Positions 13,453 through 21,689 of a DNA stretch of 64,000 nt are shown piece by piece. Where the stretch lies: positions 186,001 to 250,000 of the forward strand of contig JAYRSJ010000001.1 of assembly GCA_041920215.1 (NCBI GenBank), in the 5' to 3' direction. Each line of letters starts with the position of its first letter. The stretch's first letter is position 1. Source of the stretch: JAYRSJ01 sp041920215. Lineage in GTDB: Bacteria; Pseudomonadota; Gammaproteobacteria; Burkholderiales; Burkholderiaceae_C. A model generated the notes under the pieces. That model worked only from the letters and a program-made list of their open reading frames with translations. It was not told where the DNA came from and ran no database searches. A program made the translations under genes and the position numbers.

Positions 13453-14792
13453 GGCTTGATCGCCAGCAGTTCAAGCTGCAGCTCGCTCATGCCGCTGGGC
13501 ACATAGAGGCAGAGCGAGCGGGCCTGCAGCATGCGCTCGTAGAGCGCGCCGCGCGGCTCCAGCAGGAAGTAGTAGGTATTGGGCTTGACCGGTACCGCCG
13601 CCGGCACCTGGGGCTGGTGCTGCAGCCGCACGCCGGGCATGGCGGACAGCACCAGCTTCTCCACATCGTCGGGCGCACCGATCTTGAAACGCAGCGGCAC
13701 GGTCTGCACCAGCTCCTGCGGCGGCAGCGCCGCGCGCACGCCCAGCACCAGCTGGGTCTGCGCACCCAGCTGTTCGGAATCGAGCCGGCCGATGTGGTGG
13801 CTGGGCCGGGCCTCGTGCAGCGCGATCGCGAAGTAGCGGCTGGAGATGACCGTCTCCAGCAGCGCCTGGATGATCTGATGCAGCGCCTCGAAGCCCGGGC
13901 CGGGACTGGCATGCTCGTAGCTGGGCAGATCGGCGAGGCGGTAGCTCTTGCTGAAGGTCAGCAGCGCGCCGGCCAGCGACAGCAGGCCCTGGAACAGTCG
14001 TTCCGGATGCAGCTGCGCATGGGCATGCAGATGGCTCAGCTCGGCATAGGCGCGGCTGGCGGTGTGCAGCAGCCAGAACGAGGCCACATCGCCGGAGCGG
14101 AACTCGATGATGTCCTTGCTGGGCTCGCGATGGAAGCCGTAAAGCGCATCCACCTTGGCCTGCAGCATGTCCAGCAGCTGGCGCAGCCGGCGCAGCAGCA
14201 GCGGGCTGGCGCCGGTCTGCAGCAGCGGGGGCATGAAGCTGCGGTCCAGCTCCACGCTGCCCGAGGCGCCGCGCCGCAGCCGCAGCAGCGGCATATGCAC
14301 CAGATGCGCGCGCGGATCGGCATCGGCCAGCAGCTGCAACGATTTGCGCAGCACCAGCAGCTCGGCGTCGGCGGCCTCGGTATAGAGATCGCGCACCATG
14401 CGCGGCTCGTGCACATAGCGCTGCTCGCCGCCGAACTGCTCGGCAGGCAGGGCATTGCTACCCTGGCCGCGCAGCGGCGCCAGGCCCAGATGGAAGACCA
14501 TCTCGCTGCTGTTGGCCGGCCAGTCGGACAGGCTGCGCGCGGCGGGCAGCGCGTCGCTGCCGGGCGCGTCCACGCACTCGCCGTCGGGCATCACCAGGCT
14601 GAGCGCGTCGATGCGCAGCACGCCGGCGGCCAGCGCCTCCTCGTCGACCTGCAGCTGCTGCAGGCCATAGGCATAGGGGTGGAGCGAGCGCCCCAGCTGC
14701 ACCAGCCTGGCCTCGTGATAAGCGTCCTGCTGCTGAAAATGCTGAGGGCGCAGAAACAGCCCCTCGCCCCACAAAAGCTTGCTCACCGACAT
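13449..14792 (-). CDS. tssK: T6SS baseplate protein TssK
   Basis: TssK links the baseplate wedge (TssE/F/G) to the TssL-TssM membrane complex. The protein of 447 residues starts MSVSKLLWGEGLFLRPQHFQ, a hallmark TssK N-terminus. It contains the conserved central region (YEHASPGPGFEALHQIIQALLETVI) and ends with the receptor-like domain (YVPSGMSELQLELLAI). The ATG at 14792 is supported by this N-terminus; the frame stays open upstream but the extension is unlike TssK. It lies between tssJ (67 bp upstream) and tssL (4-bp overlap). Confidence 0.96.
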   Translation of the reverse strand: MSVSKLLWGEGLFLRPQHFQQQDAYHEARLVQLGRSLHPYAYGLQQLQVDEEALAAGVLRIDALSLVMPDGECVDAPGSDALPAARSLSDWPANSSEMVFHLGLAPLRGQGSNALPAEQFGGEQRYVHEPRMVRDLYTEAADAELLVLRKSLQLLADADPRAHLVHMPLLRLRRGASGSVELDRSFMPPLLQTGASPLLLRRLRQLLDMLQAKVDALYGFHREPSKDIIEFRSGDVASFWLLHTASRAYAELSHLHAHAQLHPERLFQGLLSLAGALLTFSKSYRLADLPSYEHASPGPGFEALHQIIQALLETVISSRYFAIALHEARPSHHIGRLDSEQLGAQTQLVLGVRAALPPQELVQTVPLRFKIGAPDDVEKLVLSAMPGVRLQHQPQVPAAVPVKPNTYYFLLEPRGALYERMLQARSLCLYVPSGMSELQLELLAIKP

Positions 14793-14859
14793 GCTGTAGC
14801 GCCCCGCAGGAGCGGATGGAAGAGGATGGAAACGGTCGTCGGACGACCCTGGAACGGCT

Positions 14860-15486
14860 TCACGAGCATATGGCCGGCGCGCTGCGCGCGATGCTGGCGT
14901 GCAGGCCGATCGCCTCGCCCTGCTGCACACTCAGCGCGCAGCTGTGTGCACCCAGGATCAGTCCCTGCTTGGGCAGATCGCTGACCTTGAACACATAACG
15001 CCAGCGCTGCGGTGCCGGCGAGTGGAACAGGGCCACCACCGCCACATAGGGCACGTCGCGCGGCAGCTGTTCGTCGACGCGCAGCTGCTGGCCCGGCACC
15101 AGCTGCAGATCGCGCGCCGCCGCCAGATGGTCGCCGAAGGCCTCGCGCTCGCGCTCCTTGTCGCCGAAGACCTCGTAGGGCGCGCCCAGGAAGCCGTCGA
15201 TCTGCCGCAGTTTGTAGACGCGCAGCCACAGGCCCAGCGCCCGTCCCTGCGGGTCCAGATTGAGCGAGGGGCTGGCGTGCAGACGCAGCGCCACCGGCAC
15301 CGGCGGCGCGCCATTGCCGCCTAGCAGCAAGCCATCGTCGGCCTTCTTCTTCAGGCCCACGCTTTCCAGCGCCGTGCCCAGCATCTCGTTGGCGGCGGGC
15401 ACCGCCGCGCAGCCGGCCAGCAATGCGAGCAGCGGCGCCGCGGCCAGGGCCCGCAGCCGGCCCGCGCAAAGCCTCGATGTATTCAA
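14860..15486 (-). CDS. tssJ: T6SS outer-membrane lipoprotein TssJ
   Basis: Lipoprotein that anchors TssM to the outer membrane. The 208-residue protein has a lipoprotein signal peptide with lipobox LLAGC near residue 26. A TssJ beta-sandwich follows (VALRLHASPSLNLDPQGRAL, LWLRVYKLRQIDGF, a KERERE loop, LQLVPGQQLRVDEQ, YVAVVALFHSP). The start is taken as the TTG at 15486 because GGGGAGGAT lies 3-5 nt before it and the signal peptide follows directly; the frame is open far upstream without a better start. It is the first gene of the tssJ-K-L unit reading away from the divergent control region. Confidence 0.9.
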   Translation of the reverse strand: MNTSRLCAGRLRALAAAPLLALLAGCAAVPAANEMLGTALESVGLKKKADDGLLLGGNGAPPVPVALRLHASPSLNLDPQGRALGLWLRVYKLRQIDGFLGAPYEVFGDKEREREAFGDHLAAARDLQLVPGQQLRVDEQLPRDVPYVAVVALFHSPAPQRWRYVFKVSDLPKQGLILGAHSCALSVQQGEAIGLHASIARSAPAICS

Positions 15487-15697
15487 GCGATCCTCCCCGG
15501 ACAGGGCTTGGACCGTGCAGGTCCGCCCCTGGCCGCGATTCTCGACGGCAGGCTTGGCGGCAAGACGCTCAACTCGCAACATAGCGCTGCAGATTTGTAG
15601 CCAAAGGCAACCAGCCGCAGCACCGCCCCAAGCGCGCCTCTTCGTGACAAAGCGCACAAAAATCAGCCGATCGCAGCCCTCCGGCCGCAACGTCCGA

Positions 15698-15709
15698 TTA
15701 CATCTGTAA
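15698..15709. promoter_or_regulatory. Palindrome TTACATCTGTAA in the tss control region
   Basis: Perfect inverted repeat TTACA-N2-TGTAA located 212 bp before tssJ and 193 bp before the lipoprotein gene. TTACA/TGTAA half sites are typical of dimeric regulators; the cognate factor is unknown. Confidence 0.4.
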
Positions 15710-15773
15710 CCCCGCCGCCGCTGTGTGCCCGGCCGCCGCACTTACAGAATCCCGACCGCGCCACCAATACGTT

Positions 15774-15809
15774 ATTGATGGCGCTATTGACGGCGCAATT
15801 GACGGCCCG
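15774..15809. repeat. Three tandem 12-bp repeats upstream of the tssB operon
   Basis: ATTGATGGCGCT (15774-15785), ATTGACGGCGCA (15786-15797) and ATTGACGGCCCG (15798-15809) follow each other without gaps. They end 92 bp before the lipoprotein start codon. Position and periodicity suggest a multimeric regulator site, but a role is unproven. Confidence 0.55.
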
Positions 15810-15901
15810 CTATCGCTTTGGCAATGCAGGTCACAGCCGAATTAGCAGCCGGCGCTGCCTGCAGCAGCCGACTACGAAGAAGCATCCAGGGAGTTCCAAG
15901 C

Positions 15902-16564
15902 ATGTCGTTCCACCGCGCCCGCCTCGGGCGCCTCGCGCTCTGCGGCCTGGCCGCCCTGTCGCTGGCCGCCTGCCAGACCGCCCCCAAGGACGAGAAGCCC
16001 GCCCTGATTGCGGCCAGCGAGGTGCCGCTGGACGTGCGCATCCAGGACGCGCGCAGCCGCCTGGCCGCCAATGACCAGGCCGGCGCGCTGAGCCGGCTGC
16101 ACGAGGCCGCCCGCCTGCACCCGGGCAGCGCCCAGCCCTGGTCGGTGATCGCGCAGATCCAGTTCGACGCCGGCAACTACGGCGCCGCCATCGTGGCCGC
16201 CCAGGAAGTGCTGGCACGCGACGCCACCGACACCGCCGCCAACAACGTCATCGCGGTCGCCGGCCTGCGCTCGGCGGTCAGCGCGATCGCGCTGCTGCGC
16301 CGGGTCGACGGCATCCACGGCAGCGCCCGCCAGGAGTCCGAGACCCTGGCCGAGCGCCTGCGCGAGTCGCTGGGCCTGCCGGTGCTGGTGCCGCCACCGG
16401 TGGTGCAGGCGGCCAAGCCTGCGCCGCCGGCCCCCCGGCGGCGTGCGCCGACGGCAGCGGCCGCCGCCAGATCCGCGGAGGCCTCGGCCGCCGGCAACAC
16501 CGGCATCAATGGCACGGCGCCCAAGCCGGCCGTGGCCCGCGACCCCTTCGGCTCCCTCAAGTAA
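15902..16564 (+). CDS. TPR lipoprotein heading the tssB operon
   Basis: A 220-residue lipoprotein with signal peptide RLALCGLAALSLAAC (lipobox LAAC, Cys about 19) followed by a helical, TPR-like region (DVRIQDARSRLAANDQAGAL, LHPGSAQPWSVIAQIQF, GNYGAAIVAAQEVLARDATD). The C-terminal third is Pro/Ala-rich and probably unstructured. The ATG at 15902 is 37 bp before tssB's start region counted from its stop. Its place as first gene of the sheath/baseplate operon suggests a periplasmic accessory or assembly role. No experimentally defined orthologue is recognised. Confidence 0.75.
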   Translation: MSFHRARLGRLALCGLAALSLAACQTAPKDEKPALIAASEVPLDVRIQDARSRLAANDQAGALSRLHEAARLHPGSAQPWSVIAQIQFDAGNYGAAIVAAQEVLARDATDTAANNVIAVAGLRSAVSAIALLRRVDGIHGSARQESETLAERLRESLGLPVLVPPPVVQAAKPAPPAPRRRAPTAAAAARSAEASAAGNTGINGTAPKPAVARDPFGSLK

Positions 16565-16600
16565 GAAGCCCTTGTCCACCTGACCGAACGGAGTGCCGCC

Positions 16601-17119
16601 ATGGCCAAGAGAGAAAGCGTCCAGAAGCGTCTGGAGAAAGTGCGTCCGCCGCGTGTCCAGCTCAGCTACGAGGTGGAGATCGGCGATGCGATCGAACAGA
16701 AGGAACTGCCCTTTGTCGTCGGCGTGATGGGCGACTTCAGCGGCAAGCGCGACCCGGACAAGCCCCTGCCCAAGCTCAAGGACCGCAAGTTCGTCAGCGT
16801 GGACATGGACAACTTCGACGAGGTGATGGAGGGCATCGCGCCGGCCGCCAGCTACCGCGTCAAGAACGTGCTGAGCGAGCAGGGTGGCGAGTTCGCGGTC
16901 AACCTGCAGTTCCGCCAGATTGACGACTTCCGCCCCGAGGCGGTGGTGGAGCAGGTGGAGCCGTTGCGGCGCCTGCTGGAGGCGCGCAGCAAGCTGGCCG
17001 ACCTGCGCAACAAGCTGGCCGGCAATGACAGGCTGGAGGACCTGCTGGCCGAGGTGCTCAGCAGCACCGAGCAGCTGCAGCGGCTGCAGGCCGGATCGAC
17101 CCCCGACAAGCAGGAGTGA
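16601..17119 (+). CDS. tssB: T6SS contractile sheath small subunit TssB
   Basis: With TssC forms the contractile sheath that drives the Hcp tube out. The 172-residue length is normal. Family landmarks are RPPRVQLSYEVEIGDA near the start, LPFVVGVMGDFSG, KLKDRKFVSVDMDNFDEVM, and PLRRLLEARSKLADLRNKL near the end. Hydrophobic and acidic patches for TssC binding are present. It precedes tssC by 8 bp, so the two are co-translated. Confidence 0.97.
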   Translation: MAKRESVQKRLEKVRPPRVQLSYEVEIGDAIEQKELPFVVGVMGDFSGKRDPDKPLPKLKDRKFVSVDMDNFDEVMEGIAPAASYRVKNVLSEQGGEFAVNLQFRQIDDFRPEAVVEQVEPLRRLLEARSKLADLRNKLAGNDRLEDLLAEVLSSTEQLQRLQAGSTPDKQE

Positions 17120-17127
17120 GGCAAGCC

Positions 17128-18624
17128 ATGACGCTCAGCGCCCTACAGGAACAGCAGGCAGCCCCGGCCGCCGCCCATGCCGCCGCCAGCGATCTGCTGG
17201 ACCAGATCGTCACCCAGAGCCGGGTGGCCCGCTCCGAGACCGAGCACCAGCGCGCCAAGGACATCATCACCGCCCTGGTCCAGGAGGTGATGGCCGGCAC
17301 GGTGCTGGTCTCCGACAACCTCAGCGCCACGCTGGACGCCCGCGTGGCCGAGCTCGACGAGCTGATCTCCCGCCAGCTCAGCGAAGTGATGCACCACCCC
17401 GAGTTCCAGCAGCTCGAGGGCAGCTGGCGCGGCCTGCAGTACCTGTGCCAGCAGACCTCCACCAGCGCACAGATGAAGATCCAGCTCTTCAACGCGCAGA
17501 AGAAGGAGCTGGTCAAGGACTTCCGCACCGCGATCGACTTCGACCAGAGCGTGCTGTTCAAGAAGGTCTACGAGGAAGAGTTCGGCACCTTCGGCGGCGC
17601 ACCCTTCGGCGCGCTGCTTGGCGACTTCGACATCACCCGCCAGCCCGAGGACATGTACTTCGTCGAGCAGATGTCGCATGTGGCGGCGGCCGCCCATGCG
17701 CCCTTCATCTCGGCGGCCTCCCCCGAGCTGCTGGGCCTGGAGACCTTCTCCGACCTGTCGCGCCCGCGCGACCTGGCCAAGGTCTTCGACACGGTGGAGT
17801 ACGCCAAGTGGCGCAGCTTCCGCGAGAGCGAGGACGCCCGCTATGTGGGCCTGACCCTGCCGCGCTTCCTGGGCCGCCTGCCCTACAACCCGCTGGAGGG
17901 CACGACGGTCGAGGGCTTCAACTTCGTGGAGCAGGTGGACGGCAGCGACCACAGCCGCTATCTATGGGTCAACACCTGTTACGCCTTCGGTGCGCGTCTG
18001 ACCCAGGCCTTCGAGAACCACGGCTGGTGCGCCGCGATCCGCGGTGTCGAGGGCGGCGGCCTGGTCGAGGACCTGCCCACCCACACCTTCAAGACCGACG
18101 ATGGCGAGGTGGCGCTCAAGTGCCCCACCGAGATCTCCATCACCGACCGGCGCGAGAAGGAGCTGAGCGACCTGGGCTTCATCCCGCTGGTGCATTGCAA
18201 GAACACCGACTACGCGGCCTTCTTCGGCGCGCAGTCGGCGCAAAAGCCGCGCAAGTACGACCTGGACGCGGCCAACGCCAATGCCTCGCTGTCGGCGCAG
18301 CTGCAGTACATGTTTGCCGTCTGCCGCATCGCCCACTATCTGAAGGCCATGATGCGCGACAAGATCGGCAGCTTCGCCTCGGCGGCCAATGTCGAGGACT
18401 TCCTGAATCGCTGGATCTCCCAGTACGTGACCTCGGATGACGCCGCCTCCCAGGCCACCAAGGCGCAATACCCCCTCCGCGAAGCCTCGGTGCAAGTCTC
18501 CGAGGTGCCGGGGCGGCCTGGTGTCTACCGGGCTGTGTCCTTCGTCCGGCCGCATTTCCAGCTGGATGAACTCTCGGTCTCGCTCCGTCTCGTCGCCGAG
18601 CTGCCGCAAGGTGCGCGCGGCTGA
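17128..18624 (+). CDS. tssC: T6SS contractile sheath large subunit TssC
   Basis: Large sheath subunit; its contracted form is recycled by ClpV. The protein of 498 residues contains the conserved blocks HHPEFQQLEGSWRGLQYL, AEFGTFGG-type segment (EEFGTFGGAPFGALLGDF), EYAKWRSFRESEDARYVGL, LPRFLGRLPY and a C-terminal SVQVSEVPGRPGVYRAVSF followed by RPHFQLDEL. The ATG at 17128 is preferred over one four codons upstream because GAGG lies 6 nt before it. It is followed by hcp after 45 bp. Confidence 0.97.
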   Translation: MTLSALQEQQAAPAAAHAAASDLLDQIVTQSRVARSETEHQRAKDIITALVQEVMAGTVLVSDNLSATLDARVAELDELISRQLSEVMHHPEFQQLEGSWRGLQYLCQQTSTSAQMKIQLFNAQKKELVKDFRTAIDFDQSVLFKKVYEEEFGTFGGAPFGALLGDFDITRQPEDMYFVEQMSHVAAAAHAPFISAASPELLGLETFSDLSRPRDLAKVFDTVEYAKWRSFRESEDARYVGLTLPRFLGRLPYNPLEGTTVEGFNFVEQVDGSDHSRYLWVNTCYAFGARLTQAFENHGWCAAIRGVEGGGLVEDLPTHTFKTDDGEVALKCPTEISITDRREKELSDLGFIPLVHCKNTDYAAFFGAQSAQKPRKYDLDAANANASLSAQLQYMFAVCRIAHYLKAMMRDKIGSFASAANVEDFLNRWISQYVTSDDAASQATKAQYPLREASVQVSEVPGRPGVYRAVSFVRPHFQLDELSVSLRLVAELPQGARG

Positions 18625-18669
18625 GCCTGATCAGTCTGCATCAACCCATTGAACGGGAGTGAATCAAGA

Positions 18670-19215
18670 ATGGCAAAAGACATCTACGTCGACTTTCACA
18701 GCAAAGGCGGCGATATCAAGGGCGACTCGCGCGACACCAAGCACAAGGACACCGTCGAGGTTTACTCCTGGTCGCATGTGGTCAAGCAGCCCAAGTCGGC
18801 GACCGCCTCGACCTCGGGCGGCCACACCTCGGAGCGCTGCGAGCACGGCGAGATGATCTTCACCAAGGACATCGACGGCTCCACGCCCAAGCTGCTGCAG
18901 GCCTGCTCGGCCGGCACCATCGTCAACGACGTGACCATCTACTTCTACCGCGCCCATGGCGGCAAGAACTCGGTGGGCAGCCCCTCGGCCACCCAGAGCC
19001 GCCACCAGTACCTGCGGGTGGATCTGAAGAACGTGATCGTCGCCTCGGTGCAGACCACTGTGTCCTCCGAGGGCATCCCCTCCGAGGTCTTCTCGCTGAA
19101 GTATTCGGCGGTCAAGTGGACCTACGACGAGCTGAACATCTCGGGCGAGAAGTCCGGCAAGGTCAATATCCAGGGTGCCTGGGACCTGGCCAAGAACGTG
19201 CCCAACTTCTCCTGA
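18670..19215 (+). CDS. hcp: T6SS tube protein Hcp (TssD)
   Basis: Forms the hexameric inner tube and can chaperone small effectors. The 181-residue protein begins MAKDIYVDFHSKGGDIKGDS and contains the conserved segments TVEVYSWSHVV, GEMIFTKDIDGSTPKLLQAC and SLKYSAVKWTY. The ATG at 18670 gives the standard Hcp start; GGGAG sits 13 nt upstream. A strong GC hairpin follows the stop, which may set the higher dose of hcp relative to downstream baseplate genes. Confidence 0.97.
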   Translation: MAKDIYVDFHSKGGDIKGDSRDTKHKDTVEVYSWSHVVKQPKSATASTSGGHTSERCEHGEMIFTKDIDGSTPKLLQACSAGTIVNDVTIYFYRAHGGKNSVGSPSATQSRHQYLRVDLKNVIVASVQTTVSSEGIPSEVFSLKYSAVKWTYDELNISGEKSGKVNIQGAWDLAKNVPNFS

Positions 19216-19242
19216 GCGCCTGAAGCGCCACGCCGATAGACA

Positions 19243-19274
19243 CGCGCCCGCCGGGCTGGTCCCGCCCGGGCGCG
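19243..19274 (+). terminator. GC hairpin after hcp, possible attenuator
   Basis: CGCGCCCG (19243-19250) pairs perfectly with CGGGCGCG (19267-19274), with an inner GGG/CCC pair. It lies 27 bp after the hcp stop inside the operon. There is no T-run, so partial termination or protection of hcp mRNA from 3-prime decay is more likely than full termination. Confidence 0.45.
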
Positions 19275-19326
19275 CTCGCGGGTGGCGAGCCCGGCTCGTC
19301 CCCGCCCCGCTGCCCGCCCGCATCCC

Positions 19327-19818
19327 ATGCCCCTGCTACGCCCGAGTCTGCTCGACCGCCTGCTCGACACGCACAGCACGGTGGCCGAGGCCCAGCAGCA
19401 TCTGCACAGCGCCGAGCGCCTGCGCCAGGGCGTGGCGCGCGATCTGGAGGTGCTGCTGAACAGCCGGCGCGGCCTGCTGGCCGAGGTGCTGGCGCCCTAC
19501 CCGCTGGCGGCGGCCTCGGTGCTGGGCTTCGGCCTGGACGACTTCGTCTCGCTGACCCTGCTGTCGCCACACGACCGCCTGAACATCTGCCGCGCCATCG
19601 AGCGCGGGGTGCGCGACCACGAGCCGCGGCTGCGCCAGGTGCAGGTGCATCTGGAGGTCGACCGCTCCACCCCGCATCTGCTGCGCTTCGTGATCCAGGG
19701 CGTGCTGCATCTGCGCACGCTGCGCGAGCCCGTCAATTTCGACGCGGTGCTCACCACCACCACCCAGCAGTACGCGGTGCGCAACAGCCGGCAGCCGCGC
19801 TACGCCAGCGCCGCCTGA
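19327..19818 (+). CDS. tssE: T6SS baseplate protein TssE
   Basis: gp25-like lysozyme-fold baseplate wedge protein. The 163-residue protein contains PSLLDRLLD near the start, DLEVLLNSRRG (about 41-51, the family's D-x-x-x-LLN motif) and VLGFGLDDF (about 68-76, standing for the usual YGLPD segment). The ATG at 19327 was chosen because the homologous region starts there; the frame is open upstream. The stop is 20 bp before tssF. Confidence 0.93.
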   Translation: MPLLRPSLLDRLLDTHSTVAEAQQHLHSAERLRQGVARDLEVLLNSRRGLLAEVLAPYPLAAASVLGFGLDDFVSLTLLSPHDRLNICRAIERGVRDHEPRLRQVQVHLEVDRSTPHLLRFVIQGVLHLRTLREPVNFDAVLTTTTQQYAVRNSRQPRYASAA

Positions 19819-19838
19819 GTCCCGCAGACCCGCCCCCC

Positions 19839-21689
19839 ATGCAAGAACTGCTGCCCTACTACGAACAGGAACTGGCCTTTCTGCGCCGCCAGTCCGAGGC
19901 CTTCGCGCGCCAGTACCCCAGGGTGGCCGGCCGGCTGACCGTGTCCGGCGACCTGGGCGACGATCCGCATGTGGAGCGCATGATCCAGTCCTTCGCGCTG
20001 CTCAGCGCACGCGCCCACAAGCGCCTGGACGACGACTTTCCGCTCTTCACCGAGACGCTGCTGGAGGTGCTGTACCCGCACTATCTGCGGCCTTTCCCCG
20101 CCTGCGCGATCGCGCAGTTCGAGCCGGCGCCCGGCCAGGGCAGCGCGGCCTGCCTGCCGCGCGGCAGCCTGCTGCAGAGCCGGCCGGTACAGGGCGTGAT
20201 CTGTCACTTCCGGACCAGCGCCGCGCTGCAGCTGACGCCGCTGCGCATCGAGGCGCTGCGCTTCTCCAGCGCCGTGCTGGCGCCGCAGGGCACGCGGCTG
20301 CCGCCCCAGGTCAGCGGCGTGCTGAGCCTGAGCCTGCTGTGGGAGGGCGAACCCGGTGCCGACGCCGCGCCGCCGGAGCAGCTGCGCCTCTATCTGGATG
20401 GCGAGACCAGCACCGTCTGCGCGCTGCGCCAGGCCCTGAGCCAGCACAGCTGCGCGCTGTACCTGCAGACCCCCTCCCAGGACGGCTGGCAGGCGCTGGC
20501 CCAGCAGGGCGATGCGCAGTGGCAGCCGCAGCTGGCCGGCTTCGGCGAGGAGGAAGCCCTGCTGCCGGCCGATGCGCGCAGCAATGCCGCCTACCGGCTG
20601 CTGACCGAATACCTGAGCTTCCCGCCCAAGTTCCAGTTCCTGGACCTGCCGCTGCAGCGCTGCTGGCGCGCGCTGGGCGGCCAGCGCCGGTTCACGCTGC
20701 ACTACCTGCTCAGCGGCGTGCGTGCCGACGGCGATGCGGCGCGTCTGCTGCAGACGGTCTCGGCCGACAATCTGCGCCTGGGCTGCGTGCCGGTCGTCAA
20801 CCTCTTTCCCAAGCATGCCGACCCGGTGCGGGTGGACCACAGCAGCAGCGACTACGCGGTGCTGCCTGACGGCCGCCGCCCTGCCGCCTACGAGGTGCAC
20901 AGCCTGTGCAAGGTACAGCGGGTGCGCAAGACCGAGGCCGGCGAGCAGGTGCAGACCCTGCGCCCCTTCTACGGACTGGACCATGCCGACGGCGCCGGCA
21001 GCGAGGGCGCCGGTCTCTACTACCATCTGCGCCGCGATGCCGAGCTGGCCCAGCTCAGCCCCGGTCACGAGACCCGCATCAGCCTGGTCGATCCCGACTT
21101 CGACCCGGCCCAGGTCGAGGTCGAGACCCTGTCCATCGACCTGCTGGCGACCAACCGCGACTGGCCCAGCCAGCTGGCCATAGGCCATGCCGACGGCGAT
21201 CTACTGCTGGAGGGCGGCGGCACCGTCAGCCGCGTGCGCCTGCTGATGCGGCCCACGCCCAGCTATCGCTTCAAGGCTGACCGGGGCGCGCTGTGGCGCC
21301 TGATCTCGCATCTGTCGCTCAACCATCTGTCGCTGAGCCAGGGCGGGCTGGAGGCGCTGAAGGACATGCTGCGGCTCTACGATCTGCCGCGCAGCCCGGT
21401 CAACCGGCGCCTGATCGATGCCCTGATCGAGGTGCGCCATCGCAGCGCCACCGCCTGGATGGCCGGCCAGCCCTTTGCCAGCTTTGTGCGGGGCACCGAG
21501 ATCGAGCTGCTGATCGACGAGGACGGCTATGTGGGCAGCGGCGTCGATCTGCTGGCCGCGGTGCTGGACCGCTTCTTCGGCCTCTTCACCCATGTCAACA
21601 GCTTCACCCGGCTGACGCTGCGCGGTCACCGCAGCCAGCAGCCGATCTGCACATGCCCGGCGCGCAGCGGATGGCAGGCCCTCGTGTAA
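19839..21689 (+). CDS. tssF: T6SS baseplate protein TssF
   Basis: Baseplate wedge protein working with TssG and TssK. The 616-residue length is normal. It begins with MQELLPYYEQELAFLRRQ and the conserved sequence FARQYPRVAGRL, followed by DPHVERMIQSFALLSAR and LTETLLEVLYPHYLRP-type text (TETLLEVLYPHYLRPFP). Later blocks PPKFQFLDLP and GSGVDLLAAVLDRFFGLF are also typical. tssG starts before this gene ends, a normal arrangement in T6SS loci. Confidence 0.96.
   Translation: MQELLPYYEQELAFLRRQSEAFARQYPRVAGRLTVSGDLGDDPHVERMIQSFALLSARAHKRLDDDFPLFTETLLEVLYPHYLRPFPACAIAQFEPAPGQGSAACLPRGSLLQSRPVQGVICHFRTSAALQLTPLRIEALRFSSAVLAPQGTRLPPQVSGVLSLSLLWEGEPGADAAPPEQLRLYLDGETSTVCALRQALSQHSCALYLQTPSQDGWQALAQQGDAQWQPQLAGFGEEEALLPADARSNAAYRLLTEYLSFPPKFQFLDLPLQRCWRALGGQRRFTLHYLLSGVRADGDAARLLQTVSADNLRLGCVPVVNLFPKHADPVRVDHSSSDYAVLPDGRRPAAYEVHSLCKVQRVRKTEAGEQVQTLRPFYGLDHADGAGSEGAGLYYHLRRDAELAQLSPGHETRISLVDPDFDPAQVEVETLSIDLLATNRDWPSQLAIGHADGDLLLEGGGTVSRVRLLMRPTPSYRFKADRGALWRLISHLSLNHLSLSQGGLEALKDMLRLYDLPRSPVNRRLIDALIEVRHRSATAWMAGQPFASFVRGTEIELLIDEDGYVGSGVDLLAAVLDRFFGLFTHVNSFTRLTLRGHRSQQPICTCPARSGWQALV

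Larger units (their letters stand above)
15487..15901. other. Divergent tss control region, 415 bp
   Basis: Non-coding gap between tssJ (leftward) and the TPR-lipoprotein/tssB operon (rightward). It holds a perfect palindrome at 15698-15709 and three tandem 12-bp repeats at 15774-15809. The part around 15560-15710 is less GC-rich than the coding DNA on either side. Promoters for both core operons should be here, but no -35/-10 or -24/-12 pair could be assigned confidently. Confidence 0.6.

Noticed and set aside
15811..15835. Sigma-54 promoter before the tssB operon
   Set aside because: TTGGCAATGCAGG lacks the correct -12 GC at the right spacing.
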